This document shows, in pieces, positions 52,874 through 61,978 of a stretch of DNA of 64,000 nt. The translations under genes and the position numbers were made by a program. The DNA is from Rhodococcus sp. ABRD24 (lineage in GTDB: Bacteria; Actinomycetota; Actinomycetes; Mycobacteriales; Mycobacteriaceae), in NCBI RefSeq assembly GCF_004328705.1, contig NZ_CP035319.1, positions 4,712,001 through 4,776,000 on the forward strand, given 5' to 3'. Under the pieces are notes generated by a model. It saw only the letters and a list, made by a program, of their open reading frames with translations, did not search any database and was not told where the DNA came from. Within the stretch, counting starts at the first letter, position 1. The number at the start of each line of letters is the position of its first letter.

Positions 52874-53853
52874 GCGGGCTTGTCATCGGAATCGTCGGCT
52901 GCGGCCAGATCGGCGCCATGTACGCCGACCACCTCGACGCCCTCGGCCCATACCACCTGGTCTGCGTCGACATCGATCTCGAACGAGCGGAGAAATTGGC
53001 TCGCTCGGCCACCAAAGCCACCGTAGCGGGAACGGTCGAGGAGCTGATTGACCGCGGCTGCGATGCGGCCTTGGTAACCTCGGCGACCTCGAGTCACCCC
53101 GCTCTGGTGGAGGCGCTGGTGGAGGCAGATATACCGGTACTGTGCGAGAAGCCACTCGCCACCGATCTCGACGAGACCGAGCGGCTCGGTACCCTCGCCG
53201 AGGAGCGTGAAGTCCCGGTGTGGGTCGGGTTCCAGCGGCATTTCGATCCCGGCTTCGCCGACCTGCGCGCGCGGACGGCAGCAGGGCAGCTGGGGCGAGT
53301 GCATTTGTTGCGCTTGGTCTCCCACGACATGGTCCCGCCGCCGACCGCGCGGTTGCACGAGAGCGGCACGATCTTCACTGACCTGATGCTGCACGACTTC
53401 GACCTGGCCCGGTGGCTCACTGGTCGTTCGGTCGAGCAGGTGAGTGCGGACGGCGGCGCGCTGTCGCGACCGGAACTGGCCGAGATCGACGACTTCGACA
53501 CCGCCATCGCCATGCTCCGCCTCGACGACGGGACGCTGGCTGTGCTCACTGCGGGCCGCTGGCAGCCGCTGGGCTACGACGTGCGTGCCGAGATCCTGGG
53601 CGAGCAGGGGAATCTGCTCGCGGGCGCCGATCAGGCGCAGGAACTCGGTGCTCAGATCACCCCGCACCACCGCGGGTATTGGGATCGATTCGCGACCGCC
53701 TACCGGGCCCAGGTGGACGCATTCCTGGTCGAGGTGGCCGGCGGAACGCACCATCCGGCTGCGGGCGGTTGGCGTGATTCGCACGCCGCCCTGCGTTGCG
53801 CGTTGGCCGCCGAGCGGTCCGCGCGGGCCGGAACGACACCTATGGCTCCATGA
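52870..53853 (+). CDS. Gfo/Idh/MocA oxidoreductase, inositol dehydrogenase-like
   Basis: This 327-residue protein has a Rossmann start ([17 protein letters not shown]), the EKP motif ([11 protein letters not shown]) and the catalytic Asp/His pair in [12 protein letters not shown] as in myo-inositol 2-dehydrogenase. It should oxidise myo-inositol to the ketone aminated by the 44.7-kb enzyme (Hyg17 position). Confidence 0.92.
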   Translation: MSGLVIGIVGCGQIGAMYADHLDALGPYHLVCVDIDLERAEKLARSATKATVAGTVEELIDRGCDAALVTSATSSHPALVEALVEADIPVLCEKPLATDLDETERLGTLAEEREVPVWVGFQRHFDPGFADLRARTAAGQLGRVHLLRLVSHDMVPPPTARLHESGTIFTDLMLHDFDLARWLTGRSVEQVSADGGALSRPELAEIDDFDTAIAMLRLDDGTLAVLTAGRWQPLGYDVRAEILGEQGNLLAGADQAQELGAQITPHHRGYWDRFATAYRAQVDAFLVEVAGGTHHPAAGGWRDSHAALRCALAAERSARAGTTPMAP

Positions 53854-53912
53854 CCGGACGGGCCGGTGCGATGCCGGGCCCGTCTCAATCGAGAACCCGG
53901 CGAAAGGAAATC

Positions 53913-55004
53913 ATGAGCGAGATCTGTGTTGCCATCGTGGGAGTGGGCAACTGTGCCGCGTCCCTCGTCCAAGGCGTGCACTACTACCGCGACGCCGATC
54001 CTGCGACCCGCGTCCCAGGCCTGATGCATGTGGACTTCGGCGGATATCACGTGCGCGATCTGCGCTTCGTGGCGGCCTTCGACGTCGATGCAAAGAAGGT
54101 TGGGCAAGATTTGGCCGCGGCGATTACCGAGTCGGAGAACAACACGATCGCGATCTGCGACGTGCCTCCCACAGGTGTCGTCGTCCAACGCGGGCCGACC
54201 CTCGACGGACTGGGCCGCTACTACCGGGAGACCATCGTCGAGTCCGACGAGAATCCCGTCGATGTGGTCGCGGCGTTGCGCGCCGCGAAGGTCGACGTGG
54301 TGATCTCCTACTTGCCCGTGGGGAGTGAAGTGGCCGACCGGTACTACGCGCAGTGTGCCATCGACGCGGGTGCCGCCTTCATCAACGCGCTGCCGGTCTT
54401 CATCGCCTCGGATCCGGTCTGGGCGGCGAAGTTCGCCGAGGCGGGCGTGCCGATCATCGGAGACGACATCAAGTCCCAAGTGGGTGCGACGATTACACAT
54501 CGGGTGCTGGCCCGATTGTTCGAGGACCGCGGGGTGCACTTGGAACGGACCATGCAGCTCAATGTCGGCGGCAACATGGACTTCCGAAACATGCTCGAGC
54601 CCGAGCGACTGACCTCGAAGCGGGTGTCGAAGACACAGTCGGTGACCTCCCAGGTCGAGCGGACGCTGGCCAAGCAGGACGTGCATATCGGACCGTCGGA
54701 TCATGTTGCGTGGCTCGACGATCGGAAGTGGGCCTACGTCCGGTTGGAGGGCCGGGCATTCGGTGACGTCCCGCTCGCGCTCGAGTACAAGCTCGAGGTG
54801 TGGGACTCGCCCAACTCAGCAGGCGTCATCATCGACGCGGTGCGCGCGGCCAAGCTGGCGCTTGACCGTGGTATCGGTGGCCCGCTCGAGGCCCCGTCGT
54901 CGTACTTGATGAAGTCACCGCCGGTGCAGTACCGCGACTCAGAAGCACGGGATGCGCTCGAGGCGTTCATCAAGGGCGATTCGGATGTCTCGACACAGCG
55001 ATGA
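53913..55004 (+). CDS. ino1: myo-Inositol-1-phosphate synthase
   Basis: This 363-residue enzyme converts glucose-6-phosphate to inositol-1-phosphate with NAD. It shows the NAD motif [31 protein letters not shown] and [13 protein letters not shown]. It is a cluster copy, probably additional to the housekeeping gene. AAAGGAAA precedes ATG 53913. Supplies the cyclitol of the product (Hyg18 position). Confidence 0.95.
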   Translation: MSEICVAIVGVGNCAASLVQGVHYYRDADPATRVPGLMHVDFGGYHVRDLRFVAAFDVDAKKVGQDLAAAITESENNTIAICDVPPTGVVVQRGPTLDGLGRYYRETIVESDENPVDVVAALRAAKVDVVISYLPVGSEVADRYYAQCAIDAGAAFINALPVFIASDPVWAAKFAEAGVPIIGDDIKSQVGATITHRVLARLFEDRGVHLERTMQLNVGGNMDFRNMLEPERLTSKRVSKTQSVTSQVERTLAKQDVHIGPSDHVAWLDDRKWAYVRLEGRAFGDVPLALEYKLEVWDSPNSAGVIIDAVRAAKLALDRGIGGPLEAPSSYLMKSPPVQYRDSEARDALEAFIKGDSDVSTQR

Positions 55005-55056
55005 GTGGGAGGGGGAGTGCCCGCATCGGTCCGACGCAAAGGGATGAAATTCGCAC

Positions 55057-56319
55057 ATGGCGGCACCAGTAACCGCGATTCCGGAGCAGACGCTCGAACG
55101 GGACTTTCGCTTGCTTTGGATCGGTTCCGGATTCAGCCAGCTCTGTGGCATGGCGACGGTTCTCGCCTTCCCGTTGCTCGCCGCCGACAGACTCGGTGCG
55201 AGTGTCGGCGAGGTGGGCCTCATCACTGCGGCGGGATATCTGCCGTGGTTGCTGCTGACCCTGCCTGCGGGCGTGTATGCCGGGCGGCTACGTCCGCGGG
55301 TCGTGCTGGCGACCGCAGACGTGAGTCGCGCGATCATCGTCGCGATGGTGCCGGTGCTGGCGGCCACCGGACATCTGGCGCTGTGGCATCTGTACCTGTC
55401 GAACGTGCTGGTGAGCTGCGCGACGGTCTTCTACGAGATCGTGTATCTATCCATGCCGCCAAAGATGCTGCCCCGGGAAAAACTGATTTATGGGAACATC
55501 CGGCTGCAGGTCGCGCGCGCGGTGTCGCTGGCCTTCGGGCCGGCACTGGCCGGAATCACCGTGCAGGTGGTCGGCCCGCAGGTCGCTCCGCTGGTCAATA
55601 CGGTGGGATTCACCGTATCGGTGATCTGCAACCTGCTCATGCGGTCGCGCATCGAGGCGTCGGCACCGCAGACCGCTGGTCGCGGTGTCCTCGCCGACCT
55701 GGGCGAGGCGATCCGGTTCGTCTTCGGGAGACCGGTCATTCTGGCCTCGACCGCGGCCTCCGCGGTCGGCAACTGCTGTTTCGCCGCTTACGAGGCTCTG
55801 GTCGTGGTTTTCCTGGCGAAGGATGTCGGGGTTGCCCCGGGCACCCTGGGCCTGTTGCTGGGGGCGGTCGGGATCGGCGCGCTGATCGGCGCATTCACCG
55901 CAGGCCGGGTCAGCCGGTGGCTCGGCACCGCGCGGGCAGTATGGATACCGGCCGCGGTCCTCGCTCCCGCCGGCTTGCTGCTTCCGTTCACCCACAAGGG
56001 ATCCGGCCTGTTCCTGTTCGTCGCCGGGGCGGTGCTGTTCCACGCCGGGTACGCGGTCTTCACGGTGGGCCAGGCCACCCTGGTGCAGATGCTGACCCCG
56101 GATCAACTATTGCCGCGCACCGTCGCCTGCGTCCGGTTCATCAGCCGCGGCATGTTGTTCGTCGGTGGTCTGGTCGGCGGCGGGCTGGGCAGTTTGTTCG
56201 GTCCTCGGATCGGGCTGGCAATCGTGATGGTCGTGTGGCTCAGCGCCCCGCTCATCACCGCAACCTCACGGCTACACACGTGGCGAGACATCCCCGAATT
56301 GGAGAAGGCACATGACTGA
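55057..56319 (+). CDS. MFS exporter, probable product efflux
   Basis: This 420-residue protein has about twelve membrane helices and the MFS loop AGRLRPRVVLATADVSRA after helix 2. It resembles MdfA/EntS-type drug exporters. The hygromycin A cluster encodes a proton-driven exporter (Hyg19, from memory) that gives resistance. Its end overlaps the mutase start by eight bases. Confidence 0.9.
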   Translation: MAAPVTAIPEQTLERDFRLLWIGSGFSQLCGMATVLAFPLLAADRLGASVGEVGLITAAGYLPWLLLTLPAGVYAGRLRPRVVLATADVSRAIIVAMVPVLAATGHLALWHLYLSNVLVSCATVFYEIVYLSMPPKMLPREKLIYGNIRLQVARAVSLAFGPALAGITVQVVGPQVAPLVNTVGFTVSVICNLLMRSRIEASAPQTAGRGVLADLGEAIRFVFGRPVILASTAASAVGNCCFAAYEALVVVFLAKDVGVAPGTLGLLLGAVGIGALIGAFTAGRVSRWLGTARAVWIPAAVLAPAGLLLPFTHKGSGLFLFVAGAVLFHAGYAVFTVGQATLVQMLTPDQLLPRTVACVRFISRGMLFVGGLVGGGLGSLFGPRIGLAIVMVVWLSAPLITATSRLHTWRDIPELEKAHD

Positions 56320-57427
56320 CACGATAGATATCGTCATCACCACCATAGGTTCCGGGGAGTTCCTGGAACGGTTCACCGACACTCTGGCCGAGACCGGCGT
56401 CCGGCTCGTCGTCATCCCGGACCGCAAGACCCCGTCCGCGTTCCTCGATGCGGTCGAGCGGGCCCGCGGTCGCGGGGCCACGATCGTGTCACCGGATATA
56501 GACGAACAGGATCGACTGCTGGCCAAACTCGGGGTACCGGAGCTGATTCCGTACGACTCCGACAACCGGCGCAACATCGGATACCTGTTGTCCTATCTTG
56601 ACTACAGCTCCTTCGCGGTGTCGATGGATGACGACAACCTTCCCGTCGACCGGCCCTTCCTGGACGAGCACAAAGTTGTGCTGCAGGGTCCGACGACCCA
56701 TCGGGTCGTGTCGACCGACACCGGGTGGTACAACGCCTGCGATCTATTGACGGTGGAACCGTGTCGGGTGTTCCCGCGCGGATTCCCTTATGGGCCGAGG
56801 GAGACGGAGACGCAGGTGACCACGTCCGAGTCGATCGCGGATGTCCGGGTCAACGCCGGGTTGTGGCTGGACGATCCGGATGTGGATGCGGTCACCCGGT
56901 TGGCGATCCGGCCGCGAGTGACCGGCTACGGCCGCGAGACCGCGGTTCTGGCACGAGACACCTGGTGCCCGATCAACTCCCAGAACACCGCCATTCATCA
57001 CGACTCCCTGCCCGCGTATTACTTCCTGCGGATGGGGCAGCCAATCGGTGGCGCACCGGTGGAGCGGTTTGGTGACATCTTCAGCGGCTACTTCGTCGCG
57101 GCCTGCGCCAAACATCTCGGCCACGCGGTCCGTTTTGGCGGCCCGCTGGTCGATCATGAACGCAACGTGCACGACCTGCTCGACGATCTGGCTATCGAAC
57201 TGCCCGCGATCAGGTTCATGGACGAACTGCTGGACTGGCTCACCGGATTCCATCTCGAGGGCTCTGACTACACCCAGGCGTACGAGTCGCTCAGCTACGG
57301 CTTGCAGGACTTCGCCGAACAGGCGACTGGTCGCGCGTACACGCCGGAGACACGGGCGTTCCTGCACCGCAGTGCCCATCACATGCGGACGTGGTTGCGC
57401 GCCATCCGCACAATCCAGGGAGGCTGA
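56312..57427 (+). CDS. RGP/UAM-like sugar-nucleotide mutase (pyranose/furanose, MtdL-like)
   Basis: This 371-residue protein resembles reversibly glycosylated polypeptides: IVITTIGSGEF at the N terminus, the metal-binding triad in SMDDDNLP near residue 109, and VERFGDIFSGYF near 250. Plant members interconvert UDP-arabinopyranose and -furanose; MtdL of the A201A pathway is a GDP-L-galactose mutase. Here it would turn GDP-L-fucopyranose into GDP-L-fucofuranose, needed for hygromycin A. Confidence 0.75.
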   Translation: MTDTIDIVITTIGSGEFLERFTDTLAETGVRLVVIPDRKTPSAFLDAVERARGRGATIVSPDIDEQDRLLAKLGVPELIPYDSDNRRNIGYLLSYLDYSSFAVSMDDDNLPVDRPFLDEHKVVLQGPTTHRVVSTDTGWYNACDLLTVEPCRVFPRGFPYGPRETETQVTTSESIADVRVNAGLWLDDPDVDAVTRLAIRPRVTGYGRETAVLARDTWCPINSQNTAIHHDSLPAYYFLRMGQPIGGAPVERFGDIFSGYFVAACAKHLGHAVRFGGPLVDHERNVHDLLDDLAIELPAIRFMDELLDWLTGFHLEGSDYTQAYESLSYGLQDFAEQATGRAYTPETRAFLHRSAHHMRTWLRAIRTIQGG

Positions 57428-57454
57428 TGCGGTGGCGCGCAATGGATCCAGAGC

Positions 57455-58006
57455 TCAGCAGTTGCCGAGGATCTTGTCCACGGTTTCAGTCAACGTCAGT
57501 TCGGTGCTGTCGATCCAGGTCCCCTCACCGTCGAGTTCGGACCGCAGGGCCTCGTCGAGGAACGACCAGTCATCGGCCAGTTTCTTGTCGCGGGCGGCGA
57601 TCCGGTTCCCCGCAGTCTCGGGAGTCGGTGCCAGCACAATCAGTCGGAGCGGGAGGTCCTTCATGTGCTCTTGATAGAACTCCAGATGTGCGCGCCGCAC
57701 CACCACGTCGTCGATGACCGGCACGACACCGGCGGCGTGGAAGCTGCGGGCCAGCACCGACGCGTTGCGGGCCCGCAGCAGAAGCTGCCGGTCGGCCTCG
57801 CGGTCCTCCTCCGGGGAGGGCAGATGTCCGCCGGAAACAATCAGGTCCTGCAGGTGGTCGCCCTCGATATGCGCGCCGAGCGGGAACCGGCGCGCCAATT
57901 CGTCGGATACCGAGCTTTTACCGGAGCCCGGAATCCCGATCACGAGGAATACGGCCGAGGCTGGGACGGAATCGACGACCGTACCCTGAAAGGAATCTTC
58001 TGGCAT
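57455..58006 (-). CDS. Small P-loop kinase, probable self-resistance O-phosphotransferase
   Basis: This 183-residue protein has Walker A VIGIPGSGKSS near residue 20 and an AAA/shikimate-kinase-like fold similar to antibiotic phosphotransferases. It is the sole reversed gene in this stretch, between the mutase and the acyltransferase. In the hygromycin A producer Hyg21 phosphorylates the 2''-hydroxyl and inactivates the drug (from memory); position and fold agree. ATG 58006 has GGAGA upstream. Confidence 0.8.
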   Translation of the reverse strand: MPEDSFQGTVVDSVPASAVFLVIGIPGSGKSSVSDELARRFPLGAHIEGDHLQDLIVSGGHLPSPEEDREADRQLLLRARNASVLARSFHAAGVVPVIDDVVVRRAHLEFYQEHMKDLPLRLIVLAPTPETAGNRIAARDKKLADDWSFLDEALRSELDGEGTWIDSTELTLTETVDKILGNC

Positions 58007-58153
58007 GTTTCTCCGATATCCCATCTCTTCGAATTTCAGACGGTTTTCGTCGAACGGAGAATGTCGAACCCTGCTCCGATTCAACCCGTCTCTTAATTGA
58101 TCATGCAATGATAGAAATAGCACGATTTCCGACCAGAACGCAAGGAGGCGACT

Positions 58154-59413
58154 ATGCTCATTACCCACGCGACATCGGCGGCGCCACCATGGTTGTTGCT
58201 CTATTCAGCCGCCGATCACGCGGGATTGGCCGATGCGGCGCGGGCGGATGCGAAATCTCTCGGCGAGGGCAACGATCCCGCGGCGGCCGGCCACCGGGCG
58301 CCCGGGCGATGTCGGCTGGCTGTTGCGGCCGGGGACCGAGATGGGCTCGTCGAAGGACTCACCTTCTTCGCCGACGGCCTGGCCAGCCCACGCTGGGTCG
58401 CAGGACAGGCCGACAGTGCCGCCGCACGTGTCGCGTGGTGTTTCGGCGGGCACGGTAGCCAGTGGCCAGGCATGGGGCGCGCGCTGCTGGACTGGTCGCC
58501 CGAGGCCGCTGACGTGCTCAACGAGCTGGATGACCTGTTGCCAGGCGGTGTTCTCGGGCCGCTGACCGGGCAGATGGAAGCATCACAGGACACTCCGGCC
58601 GCGACGCAGCCCCTCATCTTCGCGATTCAGGTTGCCACCGCACGCTGGTTGTGGGCGTCGGGTCTTCGGCCTGCTGCGGTGATCGGACACAGCCTCGGCG
58701 AGGTCGCGGCCGCACATGTTTCCGGCGCGCTCAGCCTGACCGAGGCGGCGCGGGTGGTGTCGACCCGCAGTCGGCTGTTGAACTCCGTGGGCGATGGCGG
58801 CGCGATGGCCACCGTCGGATTGGACCGCGAGACTACGGCGGACCGGTGCGCCGCGGCCGTCGGAGGCACCGTGGTTGTCGCAGCCCACTCGGCGCCGCAG
58901 GAGACGGTGATCACGGGTGACGAGCAGGCCACTGCAGCCCTGATCGAGAACCTGCAGTCGGAAGGCGTGCGCTGCAGGATGATCCGCATCACCGCGGCAT
59001 CACACGGTCCGCGGGTCGACAGTGTGCTACCCGAACTGCGTGCCGAACTCGCGGACCTCGCTCCTGCGCTGACACACACCGCCTGGCTGTCCACCGTCAA
59101 CCCCGGCTCGCCACCCCTCGCCGACGCCGACTATTGGGCCCGTAACCTACGGCAACCGGTGCGGTTCACCGAGGCGGTAAGCACGCTGGCCGGCCGCGGC
59201 ATCCGGGCGTTCTTGGAGATTGGCCCACATCCGGTACTACTCAAGCCACTACGTGACACCTTGCACGCGGACGGTGTCGACGAACCCCTGCTGACCGCCT
59301 CCGGCCACCGCGGCACGCCCGAGTCCGTCTCGCTGCTGCGTGCGCTGGGCGCCCTCTACTGCCGTGGTGCGAACGTCCCGGTTCCTACCTACCAAGGACT
59401 GACATGGACATGA
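58154..59413 (+). CDS. Stand-alone acyltransferase (methylmalonyl-CoA:ACP type)
   Basis: This 419-residue protein is a type I PKS-style AT domain with linker: FGGHGSQWPGMG, the nucleophile motif GHSLGE (Ser180), and AASH at residues 281-284, close to the YASH of methylmalonyl-specific domains and unlike the malonyl HAFH. It should load methylmalonyl onto a carrier protein in trans, giving the alpha-methyl branch. AAGGAGG precedes the start. Confidence 0.9.
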   Translation: MLITHATSAAPPWLLLYSAADHAGLADAARADAKSLGEGNDPAAAGHRAPGRCRLAVAAGDRDGLVEGLTFFADGLASPRWVAGQADSAAARVAWCFGGHGSQWPGMGRALLDWSPEAADVLNELDDLLPGGVLGPLTGQMEASQDTPAATQPLIFAIQVATARWLWASGLRPAAVIGHSLGEVAAAHVSGALSLTEAARVVSTRSRLLNSVGDGGAMATVGLDRETTADRCAAAVGGTVVVAAHSAPQETVITGDEQATAALIENLQSEGVRCRMIRITAASHGPRVDSVLPELRAELADLAPALTHTAWLSTVNPGSPPLADADYWARNLRQPVRFTEAVSTLAGRGIRAFLEIGPHPVLLKPLRDTLHADGVDEPLLTASGHRGTPESVSLLRALGALYCRGANVPVPTYQGLTWT

Positions 59414-60363
59414 CCAAGACTGTCCCCCTCGACCGTTCAGCGACGGTGCTGGTGGCCGGCTCGACGGGACTCGTCGGCTCGGTCGTCATCCGCCATCTGC
59501 ACGAGCAGGGATTCACATCGGTCGTCGGGGCGCACACCGCCGACGTGGACCTGACCGATCCCGCGGCCACCACGGAGTACTTCGACTCGATCCGGCCCGC
59601 GGTGGTCGTGGATGCCGCCGCCCGGGTGGGCGGGATCGACGCCAACAACAGCGAACCTGTCGAATTCCTCAACGACAACCTGCGCATCCAGACCAACCTG
59701 TTCACCGCTGCGCACGCGGTCGGTGTCGATCGACTGCTTTTCCTCGGTTCGTCGTGTATCTATCCCAAGTACAGTCCGCAACCCATTCCCGAATCGGCGC
59801 TGCTGACCGGCCCGCTGGAGGAGACCAACGACGCCTATGCAATCGCCAAGATCGCGGGCGTGATCGCGGTGCGGTCTTATCGCAGGCAGTACGGCAGGCG
59901 GTGGATCTCGGCGATGCCGACCAACGTCTACGGCCCCGGGGACAGCTTCCACCCGACACGCTCGCACGTGCTGCCTGCGCTGATCCGGCGCTTCCACGAG
60001 GCGGTCGAATCGGGTGCGGAGGAGGTCGTCGTCTGGGGCACCGGAACACCGCGCAGGGAATTCATCCACGTCGACGACCTCGCGGCGGCCTGCCTGCATC
60101 TGCTCGACCACTACGACGATCCCGAACCGGTCAATGTCGGGTGCGGGACGGACGTGAGCATCGCTCAGCTCGCTTCCCTGGTCGCCGATGCCGTCGGATT
60201 CACCGGTCGAATCACGTGGGATGTAAGCAAACCGGACGGAACCCCGCGCAAGTTGCTCGACACCTCCCGCCTCGCCGGTATCGGGTGGAAGCCCGCCATC
60301 GACCTGGTCGACGGACTGCGCGATACCGCGCGGTGGTACGCCGATTCGGTCGGGGCATCGTGA
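59404..60363 (+). CDS. fcl: GDP-L-fucose synthase
   Basis: This 319-residue SDR epimerises and reduces GDP-4-keto-6-deoxymannose to GDP-L-fucose. It shows VLVAGSTGLVGSVV, LFLGSSCIYPK and the active-site YAIAKIAG. Partner of gmd 18 kb upstream. Its start overlaps the acyltransferase end by ten bases. Confidence 0.93.
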   Translation: MDMTKTVPLDRSATVLVAGSTGLVGSVVIRHLHEQGFTSVVGAHTADVDLTDPAATTEYFDSIRPAVVVDAAARVGGIDANNSEPVEFLNDNLRIQTNLFTAAHAVGVDRLLFLGSSCIYPKYSPQPIPESALLTGPLEETNDAYAIAKIAGVIAVRSYRRQYGRRWISAMPTNVYGPGDSFHPTRSHVLPALIRRFHEAVESGAEEVVVWGTGTPRREFIHVDDLAAACLHLLDHYDDPEPVNVGCGTDVSIAQLASLVADAVGFTGRITWDVSKPDGTPRKLLDTSRLAGIGWKPAIDLVDGLRDTARWYADSVGAS

Positions 60364-60371
60364 GCGGCCGG

Positions 60372-61217
60372 TCACCCAGGCTGGGTGAACTGACCTGCGT
60401 CCATCACGATTCCGCGATTGGTGTGCACCTGGAACAGCGCGTCCTCGCCGCGCTCCCAGATCCGCACCGACAGCGTCTGTCCGGGGAACACTGGTGCGGT
60501 AAATCGAGCGGATATGGTCCCGAACCGAGCCGGATCACCGCCGCACAGCGCGTGCAGCAAGGCACGCCCGGCGAACCCGAACGTGCACAGACCGTGCAGC
60601 AGCGGACTACGCAGGCCGAGCCGGGCTGCGACGTTCGGATCCGAGTGCAGCGGATTCAGGTCGCCGCTCAGTCGGTAGAGCAAGGCCTGGTTCGGGGCTG
60701 TGCAGTAATCGATTACCCGGTCGGGCTCGCTGTCCGGACGATCCCACGGGTCGTCGCGCCCGGGTTCACCGCCGAAGCCGCCCTCGCGCCGGATTGTCAG
60801 TCCGGTGCGCAGTTCGGCCAGCGGTCCTCCCGTTCTCGGGTCGACACAGGTCGAATCGATGACCGCGAGGGCATTGTGCCCCCGATCGTAGAGCGCGGTC
60901 AGTCGTGAGGTCGACGTGGCGGTGCCGGTGGTCGGCAACGGACCGTGCAGGGTCAGCGACTGATGGCTGTGCAGTAGATGGGCTGGGTCGAAATCACCGA
61001 ACGGCGGCTGCCTCTCTCGGGCGAGCAATGTCGTGGCGAAGGTGGGTAGTACCATCGGCGGATGGTCGGTCGAATTATCGGTGGTGAATTGTAATTCGGT
61101 GCCGGGATCATCCGCGCCAGCGCCCACTCCGATCGCATAGAGCGCGGTATCGGAGAATGTCCAATTCCGTGTTCCGGAATCCCAACTTCGGCCGACCAGA
61201 TCGTGCCGTAGAGCCAT
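60372..61217 (-). CDS. MaoC/FAS1-like dehydratase (double hotdog)
   Basis: This 281-residue protein has a degenerate N-terminal hotdog and a C-terminal hydratase-2 motif (YRLSGDLNPLHSDP ... GLRSPLLHGLC) with catalytic Asp and His. It should dehydrate the 3-hydroxyacyl-ACP to the cinnamoyl form. Start 61217 is chosen over 61262; its ribosome site is weak. Divergent from the HAD gene. Confidence 0.88.
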   Translation of the reverse strand: MALRHDLVGRSWDSGTRNWTFSDTALYAIGVGAGADDPGTELQFTTDNSTDHPPMVLPTFATTLLARERQPPFGDFDPAHLLHSHQSLTLHGPLPTTGTATSTSRLTALYDRGHNALAVIDSTCVDPRTGGPLAELRTGLTIRREGGFGGEPGRDDPWDRPDSEPDRVIDYCTAPNQALLYRLSGDLNPLHSDPNVAARLGLRSPLLHGLCTFGFAGRALLHALCGGDPARFGTISARFTAPVFPGQTLSVRIWERGEDALFQVHTNRGIVMDAGQFTQPG

Positions 61218-61229
61218 GAGTATCCAGCC

Positions 61230-61259
61230 TTTTCGATAGTTTTCGAAACTGTATTTTCG
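61230..61259. promoter_or_regulatory. Repeated TTTTCG boxes in the dehydratase/HAD divergent promoter
   Basis: TTTTCG occurs at 61230, 61240 and 61254, and AGTTTTCGAAACT at 61238-61250 is nearly palindromic. The site sits between two divergent cluster genes and could bind a cluster regulator. No match to a known operator is claimed. Confidence 0.4.
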
Positions 61260-61279
61260 CAAACGAGAGGACGGTATTG

Positions 61280-61978
61280 GTGATGATCAAGACGCTGTTG
61301 GTCGATGCGGGCGGAGTCCTGTTCAACAACATCCTCGAGGAGACGTGTTTCGTCCGGGATCTCGCGCGACGTTACGACGCGGACCCGGACCGCCTCCTGA
61401 CGGAAATGAAGAGTTCGGCGCATCACTACGAGAGCGGTGCGGGGCATGTGCACGGCGTCCTGTACGACACTCTGACAGCGGCGGGCGCGGCCCGAGCCCA
61501 CGAGTTCGACGCTTACTGGGCCGACCAGCTCTATCTCGCCAGTGTGCACTGCTATGACGACAACGTTGCTGCGCTGGCCGAGGTCGTCCGGGCGCATTCC
61601 GGATTGACGGTGGTCCTGGCCAACAACGAGGCTGAGCACTGGGACGAGTTGAAGAACGCCCACTTCGGCCACTACAGGCACTTCGACCGACTGTGCTCGT
61701 CGTGGCGCATGGGCCAGGTCAAGCCGTCGGCCGAGTACTTCACCACAGTCCTTGACCACTGTGAGGCGCAGGCGCGGGAATCGTTGATGATCGACGATCG
61801 TGCCGAGGTGATCGATGTCGCCCGAACCTTGGGGATGTCGGCGCTTCATGTCCGAACCCCCGCAATGCTGCGCTCCCAACTGCTTTCGACTGTCGAAGGC
61901 TCACCACGTCGGTCAGAACTCGCTGACGCCGGCATCGATGGCCATGGCGTGGGCAGTGATGTGTCGCGAGGCATCTGA
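61280..61978 (+). CDS. HAD-superfamily hydrolase, probable inositol-phosphate phosphatase of the cluster
   Basis: This 232-residue protein has motif I DAGGV, the Lys of QVKPSAEYF and the acidic MIDDRAEVID. The second Asp of classical DxD is Gly, as in YihX-type members. It could release free myo-inositol from the synthase product. GTG 61280 is preferred (8 bases after AGAGGA); TTG 61277 and ATG 61283 are possible. Its last 22 codons overlap the end of the opposing SDR gene. Confidence 0.8.
   Translation: MMIKTLLVDAGGVLFNNILEETCFVRDLARRYDADPDRLLTEMKSSAHHYESGAGHVHGVLYDTLTAAGAARAHEFDAYWADQLYLASVHCYDDNVAALAEVVRAHSGLTVVLANNEAEHWDELKNAHFGHYRHFDRLCSSWRMGQVKPSAEYFTTVLDHCEAQARESLMIDDRAEVIDVARTLGMSALHVRTPAMLRSQLLSTVEGSPRRSELADAGIDGHGVGSDVSRGI

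Noticed and set aside
41021..60363. A201A cluster
   Set aside because: The mutase, fucose-type sugar genes and aryl-polyketide genes fit both, but inositol-phosphate synthase, inositol dehydrogenase and the bridge-forming pair belong to hygromycin A, and no aminonucleoside genes are present.
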